Assembly (NCBI GenBank): GCA_946406115.1
Contig: OX291542.1
Span: 26,361,321 to 26,425,320 of the forward strand
DNA: 64,000 bases
Source: Apoda limacodes
Lineage: Eukaryota > Arthropoda > Insecta > Lepidoptera > Limacodidae
Direction of reading: 5' to 3'
The stretch's first letter is position 1. Every line of letters starts with the position of its first letter. The notes under the pieces were generated by a model. It was not told the origin of the DNA and did no database searches. It was given only the letters and a program-made list of their open reading frames with translations. This document shows, in pieces, positions 12,301-19,850 of this stretch. A program made the position numbers and the translations under genes.

Positions 12301-12318
12301 CTTCGTGATAACTGCCAT
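3164..12318 (-). CDS. INO80D: INO80D/KANSL2-family nuclear protein (C3Hc3H zinc domain), seven-exon model, 3'-incomplete
   Basis: Proposed coding exons in transcript order: 12318-12296, 12228-11393, 10827-10603, 8798-8632, 6921-6812, 4749-4503, 3317-3164. Every junction has AG acceptors and GT donors except the last donor, which is GC (CAG|GCAAGT). All phases chain without a stop (23, 836, 225, 167, 110, 247 and 154 nt; 587 codons so far). The zinc segment (CGGDEC, LPCARYCLTHI, C-x7-C spacing, LCSEHAWKR) followed by DNYDK and a Lys/Arg-rich stretch matches the order in INO80D, a subunit of the INO80 nucleosome remodeller; KANSL2 of the NSL histone acetyltransferase complex is the close alternative. 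The N-terminal half is low-complexity, acidic and Ser/Lys-rich. The first zinc motif found in human members was not seen. The terminal acidic region is missing and lies beyond the window or unrecognised. The role is inferred from the family. Confidence 0.72.
3682..3913. repeat. 232-bp near-perfect palindrome (foldback element) in an intron
   Basis: The two halves are reverse complements centred near 3797. The outer ends ATTATTTAAAATTGTACT and AGTACATTTTTGAATAAT pair. The middle pairs GAAACACATCTGTGAG with CTTACAGATGTGTTTC. The core TTTCTGCTA/TAGCAGAAA closes on AAGTG-GG-CACTT, so there is almost no loop. It lies in the intron between exons 6 and 7 of the INO80D-like gene. It is best read as a foldback MITE. 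A transcribed copy would form a long dsRNA hairpin. Confidence 0.75.
4503..4749 (-). CDS. INO80D: INO80D-like exon 6: C3Hc3H zinc-binding domain
   Basis: The acceptor ATTCTGTTTTAG|G and donor CGG|GTTAGT bound 247 nt. The exon enters completing a split Arg codon and leaves in phase 0. It encodes a Ser/Gly-rich lead, then Cys/His ligands in the order C-x4-C, YC-x2-H, C-x8-C and LC-x2-H, with LPCARYCLTHI as the family hallmark. This is the most diagnostic segment of the gene. The family role is in chromatin complexes (INO80 or NSL). Confidence 0.8.
4750..5860. other. Intronic stretch with no recognised feature
   Basis: Part of the intron between exons 6 and 5 of the INO80D-like gene. It is AT-rich with T and A runs, and open frames are short and lack splice context. 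Nothing else is recognised until the RTE relic. Confidence 0.4.
5860..6720 (+). pseudogene. Degenerate RTE-clade LINE reverse-transcriptase relic
   Basis: Frameshifted fragments in one orientation spell RTE reverse-transcriptase landmarks: DISNYRPISLISNVYKVFAK near 5898-5960, DWDPFGLNINGSHLNHLRFTD near 6265-6325 (the YADD block reads FTDA), and ITYGCETWSLTKHHRERLEKYE near 6624-6695. Spacing and order fit the RT palm and C-terminal part of an RTE element. Many stops make it non-functional. It sits in an intron of the minus-strand gene. Confidence 0.75.
6812..6921 (-). CDS. INO80D: INO80D-like exon 5 (linker before the zinc domain)
   Basis: The acceptor GTTAACAGAAACAG|C and donor CTGAG|GTAAGC bound 110 nt. 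It reads in phase 0 and exits in phase 2, exactly bridging exon 4 (phase 0 out) and exon 6 (needs one base to finish an Arg codon). The product starts LSGPCNSHGLPPQ and ends TSQERRRLR. In human INO80D a short basic linker occupies the same place. The exon was found by splice signals and phase, not by similarity. Confidence 0.7.
6990..7139. repeat. 150-bp Tc1/mariner-like MITE
   Basis: TA dinucleotides flank both ends (6988-6989 and 7140-7141). The inverted termini are CAATGGCCTACAGAGGTCA on the left and, in reverse complement, CAATTGAAACAGAGGTCA on the right, both continuing to ACTGAGACAT. A TA target and CA-starting inverted ends fit a non-autonomous Tc1/mariner element. It lies within an intron of the INO80D-like gene. 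Confidence 0.6.
7142..8631. other. Intronic stretch, little recognisable
   Basis: Intron between exons 4 and 5 of the minus-strand gene. Nothing coding is supported. The segment around 8120-8300 (GGGAGCCCTG..., GTGTGCCAGAATTTGAACCC) has the look of an old tRNA-related SINE tail, but no paired A and B boxes were found. The overlapping open frames on both strands are chance. Confidence 0.4.
8632..8798 (-). CDS. INO80D: INO80D-like exon 4 (helical, Arg/Ala-rich)
   Basis: The acceptor TTGCTTTTTTTAG|AA and donor AAA|GTTAGT bound 167 nt. The first two bases complete the GAA begun by exon 3. The predicted segment (...ESRGARLALRRAALRRH... to ...DRALASLIK) is rich in Arg, Ala and Leu and probably helical. 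It follows the SSSSDDDY acidic patch of exon 3, the same order as the acidic patch and charged helix upstream of the second zinc motif in INO80D. Confidence 0.68.
8830..9420. repeat. Old Helitron-like and GGGTTCCGTA repeat remnants
   Basis: 8845-8885 holds CTCGCGTACCGAGGGTTCCGTA, a scrap of the GGGTTCCGTACC repeat. 9205-9395 is a diverged copy of the Helitron-like repeat at 28300-28578, sharing CGATAACCG, GCGAAGCCGCTGGC and an AGCTGGTAG end. Both are degraded. Confidence 0.45.
9955..9990 (-). repeat. LINE 3' tail remnant, minus strand
   Basis: The reverse complement reads AATAAAGATTTGAATTCG and then TTGAATTTGAATT repeats. It resembles the tail at 26465-26490 and is only the extreme 3' end of an element. 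Confidence 0.45.
10010..10280. mobile_element. PIF/Harbinger-type MITE with TTA target duplication
   Basis: The element is flanked by TTA (10007-10009 and 10281-10283). Inverted ends are AGGGGCGTTTTGTTGACA on the left and AGGTGCGTTCTATTGACA on the right in reverse complement. A 3-bp TWA duplication with G-rich ends is characteristic of PIF/Harbinger. The 87-codon plus-strand open frame inside is incidental. Confidence 0.7.
10354..10359 (-). promoter_or_regulatory. Possible poly(A) signal AATAAA for a truncated isoform
   Basis: On the minus strand AATAAA lies about 190 nt downstream of the stop (10544) that is reached if the donor after exon 3 is not used. It could support an intronic-polyadenylation isoform ending in 20 extra residues. 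The evidence is weak, because AATAAA is common in AT-rich DNA. Confidence 0.25.
10603..10827 (-). CDS. INO80D: INO80D-like exon 3
   Basis: The acceptor TTTGTGACAG|GT and donor TTTG|GTAATT bound 225 nt, phase 1 in and phase 1 out. It encodes KPQFYAKVRRGRGPTVHEA, an Asp/Glu-rich middle and an SSSSDDDYMPDF patch. The donor (GTAATT) is acceptable but not strong; read-through gives a stop at 10544. No named domain is recognised. The acidic serine patch is a plausible CK2 target. Confidence 0.68.
10940..11220. repeat. Probable dispersed lepidopteran repeat
   Basis: The intron between exons 2 and 3 contains two related segments (CTCATACAAA...TTTT.CCCCT near 10970-11010 and 11100-11150). They have the C-rich, TTCCAAAA-containing texture of a common dispersed repeat. 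Boundaries and class cannot be fixed by eye. Confidence 0.35.
11393..12228 (-). CDS. INO80D: INO80D-like exon 2 (long disordered N-terminal exon)
   Basis: The acceptor ATTATTAGTTTCAG|T and donor GCAG|GTTAGT bound 836 nt, open throughout. The product is low-complexity: acidic (DIIAGEITVCHTEDN, ESDGIKDELLENS), then Lys/Asn/Ser-rich, then Pro-rich before the junction. An internal ATG at 12179 (MAVESATG) is an alternative start if exon 1 is not used. No domain is recognised; it is probably disordered and nuclear. Confidence 0.75.
12296..12318 (-). CDS. INO80D: INO80D-like putative first coding exon
   Basis: An ATG directly follows the acceptor GATCTTTTCAG and opens MAVITKHH. The donor CCA|GTCAGT begins a 67-nt intron ending at the exon 2 acceptor, and phase 2 is preserved. 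It is attractive but very small. If wrong, translation would start at 12179 inside exon 2. The first zinc motif known from vertebrate INO80D would then be encoded further upstream or be absent. Confidence 0.4.
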
Positions 12319-12589
12319 CTGAAAAGATCTGTTTAGTTTCTGAAATTAAGGCAAATTGGATTTTGATTGCAGTAATAAATGTTTTCATATCAATAATAAC
12401 GAAATTAAAGATCTCTGTCCAAACCTGACTTCAAATAGGTTACGTCTAGAATTGGTAAAACATTATGCTGTCCCTTGCCTTTTATTATACCGCTTATAAC
12501 TATAAAGCAGGTATTTATGACTTACGGGTCATATATAAAGCCACTTTGATTTAGAAACATTGTATGTAGGCGATGGGCTCACAACGTAA

Positions 12590-12990
12590 CGTAATATACA
12601 AATGTGTTACTTACTGTTTCTCTTAATAATCGCTAGATAGCATTGATACAGTAATTTAAGATGGCTCGGGGCCATCTTACACTTGGCCAGTTTTTATTAT
12701 TTGTTGTTTTACTTACTTACACTATTTTTACTGCAAGTTATTCCTGTTTCTAAAATAGAGCAAAAACAACAAAAAATTGTTTCTTGTATTGGACCTTAAG
12801 TTTGGACCCTTCTTAAATTTTTACTTATTGAACTTTCTAATATTTGTAAGGCAATTCGCACTTATAACACATATTCAGTGAAAATTTTAGTCTTCTACCT
12901 ATGTAGGTCAAAAAGATAGAGCCGTCTCTCTAATGGTCAGACAGACAGACCGACAGACAAACAGTTTTGATTTGGTATGGAACCTTACAA
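12590..12990 (+). repeat. Degraded copy of the GGGTTCCGTACC/GATGGCGCTGT repeat
   Basis: The order ACTGTTTCTCTTAA..., CACTTGGCCAGTTTTTATT, AAGATAGAGCCGT and a GACAGACAGACCGACAGAC run, ending in a degenerate GGTATGGAACC, parallels 29900-30465 inside the large composite element. It is old and has no coding content. Confidence 0.55.
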
Positions 12991-14134
12991 AGCAAAACAC
13001 AGAGTGTTTGTGTAAATCTATGATACATAATAAGATCTAATTCCAAAAACTAGGGAGTAAAAAGGTAATAAGTTTGTATGGAAAAAAAAAGCATGATATT
13101 TCCTTGTAAGCCTGTCAGGTAAAAGAACAACAATAAGTTATCTGTTGATATATTGTAACTCACCCAACATTTTCTGAAGAACTCAAATAAGACATAGTGC
13201 ATTCATTTTATAACAACTTGTTAATATTAAGAAAGCCAAAATGCATCAGGTTTTGGTGTTTTGGTCCCTTACTCACATACTGAAATGTTTAAGACAAATT
13301 TTAATTATGTGTAAAATTCAATAACATATCAGATAATGCATGTTTGGAGCAATGATTAGTCATTTTACCAGACCAAACAACTGATACAAATACTTGAATA
13401 CAGTTTTTTTTATAAATACATACATACTTCAGACTCAAGAAAAGTAAAATTCTACTGCGCGAGGATTGAACCCATTTCCATTAGTTTAGTAGGCACTAAG
13501 CCTTTAAGGCAGTCAAATGTTACTTTTACTACTATTCGCACTTTGCCTGGTTTTCAACATTATATTCATTTTTGTCTGTGGATTTTGTTTATTTTATAGT
13601 TTGTTTCTGATAAAAGTAGAAAAAAACTACAATTATCAATCAGAATAACCACAAAACGTCAAATTTCTTGTCTGGACTCAATAGTGCTGCATTAAATAAA
13701 AAAGAGATTGCAAAGTCACACAAAAATATCCTAAAAGAGCTGTCATAACCTCCTGCCTAGGCGTCCTGCATAGCATCCTATGTATAGGACATTGTCTTAT
13801 CAAAATTCTAGCTGTTATATTTACGCTGGCAACCCTAAAAAGTTTCTAGTGTATCATCTATTGGATCCATACAAACATAAAAAAATATTGTTTGATATTT
13901 GCCTTTAGTTAGTTTTCATAAAACGGTGTCGGACGGGACACGAACAAGCATTTTTCCGCGCAAGGGTACATTTACTTCTCATTATCTTGGCCATAATTGT
14001 TAGTTTCTTTGTTTGAATTTACTTGTAGATCATTGCTTTCATTTAGAATTTTTAATTTAGAAACTAAATGTTTTTGGTAAAAAGTTGATAAGTTATGTGT
14101 AATCCTCCTTGATTATTAGATTTATCAGCCTCTA
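12991..14134. other. Stretch without a recognised gene
   Basis: AT-rich. 13455-13510 contains, on the minus strand, GGGTTCAATCCTCGC, which matches a Pol III B box, but no paired A box or cloverleaf is convincing. No exon with phase-compatible signals for the upstream part of the minus-strand gene was found. Confidence 0.4.
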
Positions 14135-14408
14135 ACGTCCCCACTGTTGGGGCACGGCCTACCCTGTAATTGTGATCTGGGCCATAGTCTACAGGCGGGC
14201 ACAGTGCTGTGTAATTGTGGACTTCACATACGTCTTTTATTTGACATATATGCAGGTTTCCTCGTGATTTTTTCCTTTAACAAAAAGCCAGAGGTGTGAA
14301 TGACCAATGTAGTTGAGAAATTAAAAAAAGACATTGGTAAATGCTGGTCTCGAACCGGCGCCACTCAGGACGCAAAGTTAAATCGAAACGCCTCGGCCAC
14401 CACCAAAT
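14135..14408 (-). mobile_element. tRNA-derived SINE
   Basis: On the minus strand the head carries an A box (TGGCCGAGGCG, near 14400) and a perfect B box (GGTTCGAGACC, near 14350) at tRNA-like spacing. The body then runs to CCGTGCCCCAACAGTGGGG near 14140. The same body without the tRNA head occurs at 62075-62215. Pol III promoter boxes at the 5' end are the hallmark of tRNA-derived SINEs. Confidence 0.75.
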
Positions 14409-15675
14409 ACATTCGATTTTTTACCAATATATTTTCTAAAATTGATTTCACGGATAACGATTCTGACGGTTATCCCCTATCCAATCGATGCAAATCAATA
14501 CCAGAATACTCTCAAAGTTCAGATAGCTCAGAGAATGATGATGGTACATGGCATGTTTTGTCAGCATTAGAATAAGATGTAACATGTGGAGAAAGGAATC
14601 AATTATACTATTGGTTACATGACAGAGAACTGATGCAACCAGCTTATGATCTCCAAGATACACGAAACTGGGAATGGAACAATTTTTACAGCCAGTATGT
14701 TGATGATGATGTGGTTTCCACTAATGGACACTGAAGGAGCTAAAGCCTTGGTTTCGAACCTGGGGGTGTTTACCCCCATGGGTTTAAAACAGCAATTCTG
14801 CAGGGGTAATAAGGTTGGTAGGTTATAGATAATAACTTTTATAACTATTACCTAAAAATGATAATAGTTCTCTTGTGATGTATATAATAACTGAACACAA
14901 AAAAGCATGGTCATTACTGTATTCTATCTGACTATCTAGTTTCATGGAAATATGACTAATATCTTGACAAGATAACGTTCCGTGGTTCAATCATTTTTCC
15001 TTTGAACCAATATTTTTCCAACTTAGATAATGGTAAATCCAACTCTTTGGTGGTTAATAAAAAAAACACTTTTTTAGGGATCATGATATTTTTAAAGCCA
15101 AAGCAGAAGAAGAATAGAACTTTTATAGTAAGAATTATAGGCTGGGTACATTTTGCTAAAACCATGCGTGACAGAACTTTCAGAATGTTATTACCATTTG
15201 CTAGATACCACTTATAAATGTGAGAGTGGTTATTTAACTTTAGTAATAGTAAAAACAAAGTCAAGAGACGGCCTATTGTGGAAAATGACTTATGGCTTTG
15301 CTAGAGCTGCGCTTTAAGTCAAACTAACCTAACAAAAACCTTGTAAAATAAAACAATGACAACCAGAGTACCTAGAACGCGGCGTGGTGGTGGAATAGCA
15401 TTTTTTTTTTTTTATATCAAGACTGAATGTTCATAAAGATTTTTGTGACCCAAGCCCGTATAATTGACTGAACGGATTTTAATGAAATTCAGAAGGCAGA
15501 TAGACTATGGTTTGGATTAACATATATGATAATTTTTACCCCGATTGAGAGTTCCCATGGGAATCAGTTATTATGCGAGCCAAACCACGAGGCAAAGTTA
15601 ATAATTACATGTAGGTCGTGTTTTCTTTGATAACATTACAGTAGGGTAAAATCTGTTTTAAAATAAGTCATAGGG
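14409..15675. other. Probable remains of the piggyBac element's left part; no clear gene
   Basis: An open frame at 14300-14575 begins inside the SINE and continues with an acidic Ser/Asp-rich run, followed by fragments such as WEWNNFYSQYVDDD. Acidic N-termini are usual in piggyBac transposases and the strand matches the transposase relic at 15676, but the similarity is too weak to annotate. 15405-15560 is a Helitron-like repeat scrap. Confidence 0.35.
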
Positions 15676-15861
15676 GTGATAAGATTGAAAAGGTTAGGAA
15701 CCACTGAACTACAGGTATATATTGGTATCACAATAGTAACATCTCCACTCCAATATCCTAAGACAGACATGTATTGGTCTGAAGAGTGGAGAGTCACTTT
15801 GCTTGCAAAAACAATGACACATGTAAGATTCTATTCAATAAGGACTCATTTGAAATGTTGA
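15676..15861 (+). pseudogene. piggyBac-like transposase fragment (N-terminal part of DDE region)
   Basis: The frame TELQVYIGITIVTSPLQYPK, then YWSEEW, and then AKTMTHVRFYSIRTHLKC follows the conserved piggyBac pattern (E-L-x-x-F/Y-I-G ... P-x-x-x-x-YW ... MS-x-x-RF-x-x-I/L-x-x-x-L). A following GATGACAAT would continue with the usual Asp-Asp-Asn. The frame is cut just downstream by the LINE. The piggyBac C-terminal zinc domain reappears beyond the LINE at about 19680-19850. Confidence 0.7.
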
Positions 15862-15874
15862 TGACAATATAATA

Positions 15875-16554
15875 ATGTTTTGTGAAGAAATGGGAAAAGG
15901 TTTTGGACACTTTCTCAGCTCAAGTGTAGGACAACCGGTTTTAAATAACTGTATGCCAAATGCTAATTATGTTAATATAATAAGAAGTTTAATAAAGTCT
16001 GACAAAATCACTCCATCCTCTACATTAGTAATATTTATCGGTAACAGGGGTAAATAAAAGTGAATTAAGACAATATTATAATAGTATAAGCGCACTTAAA
16101 GTAAAAAAAAATTGTAAGGTTTACATTTCCCTATTGTAAGGGTTTGCCACAGGAGGAAAACAACCTTAGATGTGAGTTAAATTTAGCTTTGCATACTATG
16201 TCTAGCAATAACAATAACTTTCATGTGATAGATACTAACAGTATTTTTAGACATAATTATATAAGGACAAGACATAAATATTATCTCACACACCATTGTA
16301 CCAGAGTGTTAGCCTTGTCGCTATCATTTTATATTAATACCACAGCCAATAATTTGGCTAAACAATCTGCTTTTATTGAGCAGTGTAATTATAGTAGTGT
16401 AATTGACATTTCAGCCAAGTATTTGGCTAAACAACCTGCTTCTATTGAGCAGTGCAATTATAATAGTGTAATTGACATTTCAGCTAATCATTTAACTAAA
16501 CAACCTGCTTCTATTGAGCAGTATAATAATTTGACATGTAATAATTTAAATTAA
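15875..16554 (+). pseudogene. LINE ORF1 with SGNH/GDSL-esterase-like domain and 69-bp repeats
   Basis: The first frame (15875-16057, MFCEEMGKGFG... VGQPVLNNCMP ... LVIFIGNRGK) and the second (16144-16554, ELNLALHTMSSNNNNFHVID ... RHKYYL) read like the esterase ORF1 of CR1-type LINEs: a G-x-G-x-x-L block, a G-N loop and a late V-I-D block. A frame break separates them near 16058-16143. The C-terminal part is three copies of a 23-residue repeat (AKQPASIEQCNYNSVIDIS). The catalytic Ser and His cannot be assigned confidently. The esterase identity is inferred. Confidence 0.55.
16343..16530 (+). repeat. Three tandem 69-bp in-frame repeats in LINE ORF1
   Basis: Copies start at about 16343, 16412 and 16481. 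Each encodes a variant of N-L-AKQPASIEQCNY-S-VIDISA. The multiple of three preserves the frame, so the repeat probably expanded while ORF1 was still coding. Confidence 0.75.
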
Positions 16555-16628
16555 TTTTTCAGACAACAAAGGACCACTTTGGCATATTATATAATTCCAA
16601 CATTAATAATGATTATATTAAACAATCT

Positions 16629-19368
16629 ATGTCTACTCAAGTTTTATGCAAACAGAAACAAAAAAATAAACTTTGTCATACTAAAAATAATATTCCATTG
16701 AACCTGGTGCATCAGAATATACAAGGAATGTCTCAGAAAGAACTAGAAATTGAATTGTTCATAAACTGCCAAAAGATTAACATTTTATGTATCACTGAAC
16801 ACTGGCTACGCAGCCATCAGTTTATGTTCAATTTCACTAATCACCAGGTGGGAAGTCCGTTCAGCCAAGTAAATGCTATCCATGGTGGCTCTTTAATTTT
16901 AGTTAATAAACAGCTAAAGTTTAAGGAACGTAAAGACATTGTGAGCCTCTCAGTTAAGCGAACTTGTTTGTGGAGACTTCAATATAAACATTTTGGAAAA
17001 TAGCTCATTAAGCACCAGATTGCTTGCCTTATTTCAGTCTTTTAATTTAAATAATTTGTTTTGTGAACCAACTAGAATTGCTGTATCCAGTGCCACTTGC
17101 ATCGACAATATATTTACTGACATAAAACCAATTCAAAAATCAATTATAAGCAATCTAGAGTCAGATAATTGTGGACAGTTAGTGGTTTTAGAAAGAAAGA
17201 ATAGTACTACTAAAAAGGAAATTAAATTTATACCAATAACAACTAAACGGGTTGAATCATTTAAATCTAACTTAATGCATAAACTTCCAGAATTTGCTTT
17301 ATAATGGCGACCCAAATGATATGTACAATACTGTTCTTGACACTATTACTACAGAGTATAATAAAATATTTACTGCAAAAAAGAAACTTATTTCCAGTTG
17401 CTTTAGTTTTAGTGAATGGGCTACCCCAGGTATTCATAAAAGTAGGCGTAAACTGTATGAATTATATAAAGAAAAAACATATAATAAAAGCCAAATATTT
17501 ACGGAATATTTAAAAAAGTACTCAAAAACCTTTAAAAAGGTCTGTCTTGTTGCAAAAGCAATTCACCTCAGACATAAAGTAAAAAATTCAACAAATAAAA
17601 TAAAAACTACATGGAACATAATAAATAATGAAACTGGTAAAGCTAGGAATTCTTGTCAGGACTTTGAGTTGATTGTAGATGATGCTAGTTTTAAAACTAA
17701 TTCTGAGGTAGCAGTTGCCTTTGAACAGTTTTTTAGGACTATTCCATTCAAAACAACTGAACATCTAAACTCAAGTACAATCTTAGGAGAAAAATTATTA
17801 AAAACTAGTGTTCCTGAATGTAATGTTCACTTTGTATTTAAAAACATTAGTCCTACGGATATCATTAATACATTTAAAACATTAGAAATTAAAAACACCA
17901 CAGACCTTTGGGGACTTTCTGTAAAAACTATAAATTCAATTATTCATGTTATAGCACAACCCTTAGTCATTATTTTTAATAGTTGTGTTGATAGTGGTGT
18001 GTTTCCTGATAAGATGAAACTTAGGAAAGTTATACCTCTTTTTAAATCAGGTAAACAGATCCTAATAATTTTCGGCCTATTTCAATACTACCTATACTCA
18101 GTAAAGTTTTTGTAAAAATCATACTTTGTCAAATCTTAAGCCATTTCTGGATTAATGAGCTACTTAGTAGTAAACAGTTTGGCTTTATGAAAGGCCGTTT
18201 CACAACCGATGCAGGAGTGGCACTATTAAAAAATATATATAACGCCTGGGAGGATTCGCATGACGCCCTTGGAGTGTTTTGTGATTTATCTAAGCCATTT
18301 TACTGTGTTTAACATGAAAATCTTATCAGGAAGCTACATCACTATGGTATTAGAGGCAAAGCTTTCGACCTTTTGACATCCTATATGAGTTGGAAAGTAC
18401 ATAAAATAGATGTCAACGGTGAAAGATCTCCGGGATCAGCAGTCACTATGGGAGTCCCTCAGGGCTCAATTTTAGGTCCTTTTCTATTTCTTATTTACAT
18501 TAATGATCTCCCATATAATGTAAAAAACCATGACATTGTCTTATTTGCTGATGACACCTCTTTGCTTTTTAAAGTTAAGAGACAACAGACATATCATAAT
18601 GAATTAAATAATACCCTTTCTAAAATTGAAAATTGGTTTAATGCTACTTAATGAAAAAAAAACCAAATGTGTTAAATTTACATTACCAAATGTTAGTCAG
18701 AGACAGACATGTATTAATATTAATGGCGAGCAATTAGAACTTGTTAATTCAACAGTCTTTCTTGGCATAACGCTGGACTCCAAACTTCAATGGGGTCCTC
18801 ATATTCATAACCTAGCCAAAAAATTTAGCTCTGCTGTGTATGCGATCAAGAAAATATGACAATTGACCGATGTCGACACTGCAAAAATAGTATTTTTTTC
18901 AGCTATTTCCATAGTTTAATGACATATGGTATCCTATTGTGGGGTAGCACTGCTGATGTAAATACAATATTTTTGTTACAAAAAAGGGCAATTTGTGCTA
19001 TTTATAAATTAGGATCTAGGATATCTCTGAGGGATAGGTTTAGGGAAGTAAAAATTTTAACTTTAGTGTCGCAGTACATATATGAAAATCTTTTATATGT
19101 ACATAAAAATATCAATAGTTTCAGCAAGAAAAGTGACGTTCACAAAGTAAATACTAGAAGTAAAAATAAGCTGTTGGTGCATGATACACGTCTACACAAA
19201 ATAAGTAACTCTTTTATGGGGCAATGTATACACTTTTACAACAAAGTTCCCAATAAAATTCAAAATCTATCAATAAGTAAATTTAAATCTTTTATCAAGC
19301 AGGTACTTTGTAAAAAGGCATACTACAATATTTCAGACTATGTAAATGATAAAAATCCTTGGGACTGA
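16629..19368 (+). pseudogene. LINE ORF2: APE-type endonuclease and reverse transcriptase, frameshifted
   Basis: Endonuclease start LVHQNIQGMS and ILCITEHWL (16700-16810), then an internal loss near 16975 and continuation at DFNINILE (16976-16999 in another frame). The C-terminal endonuclease or linker runs to 17304 and the RT region over 17294-18651. RT landmarks are KVIPLFKSGK, RPISILPILSKVFVK, GFMKGRFTTDAGVALL, GVPQGSILGPFLFLIYINDL and FADDTSLLF (18545-18571). The thumb and C-terminus end at the TAG/TGA after NDKNPWD (19368). Breaks include a TAA near 18309, a shift near 18650 and a TGA at 18857. The protein end lacks RNase H, consistent with CR1/Jockey-type elements. Confidence 0.88.
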
Positions 19369-19674
19369 TGATGCTCAATTACAGGATGCATAGGTAAACC
19401 AAATTAAAATGGAAAAAACATAAAATTGTAGGACTAAAAATTTTTTATTTAAAACATTAATTGTATTTTAGTTTATTTGTATTATTGATAGTGTTTTTAA
19501 AAGAGTAACTATCGAGTTTCTTGCCAGATTCTTCTTGGTAGAAATCAACAACATTGTGAACCGGCGGGAAGGTGGGAGGGTTCAAAAAATAATATTTTAT
19601 AACTTTGACGATTCAAAAGTGATTGTAAAATCGTTATTTGAATAAACCATTTTGACTTTGACTTATATATGATC

Positions 19675-19850
19675 CTAATGTCAGCCAGCAAAACAAAGAA
19701 GTGAATGAAGCTACACATCTTCCAGATTATGCTCCAAAGCAGTTGCATTGCAGAATGAAATCCTGCACTATAGAAAACAACCATGTTTTGCAAAGAATGT
19801 GATATTTATTAATGTTTTGTTCAAAAACCCAACTGTTTCACTGCATTTTA
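19675..19850 (+). pseudogene. piggyBac-like transposase C-terminal zinc domain fragment
   Basis: Immediately after the LINE tail the frame reads DPNVSQQNKEVNEATHLPDY and HCRMKSC. A one-base shift then gives KTTMFCKECDIY, a stop, and CFVQKPNCFTAF. The Cys spacing (C-x-x-x-x-C ... FC-x-x-C ... CF ... CF-x-x-F/Y) matches the cysteine-rich finger that ends piggyBac transposases. It shares strand and location with the fragment at 15676-15861. The catalytic middle of the protein is absent. Confidence 0.6.

Larger units (their letters stand above)
15865..19672 (+). mobile_element. CR1/Jockey-type LINE, nearly full coding length, inactivated
   Basis: ORF1 relic (15875-16554), ORF2 relic (16629-19368) and a 3' UTR ending AACCATTTTGACTTTGACTT. 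The element is 5'-truncated within or near ORF1, and carries an internal deletion in the endonuclease and several frameshifts. There is no RNase H domain. It inserted into a piggyBac transposase. 5'-truncated relatives occur at 2690-2930 and 34868-35727, the latter nearly identical, so this family was recently active. Confidence 0.85.

Noticed and set aside
13455..13510. Possible tRNA gene on the minus strand (B box GGGTTCAATCC)
   Set aside because: No matching A box, acceptor stem or full cloverleaf could be built; at most a SINE remnant.
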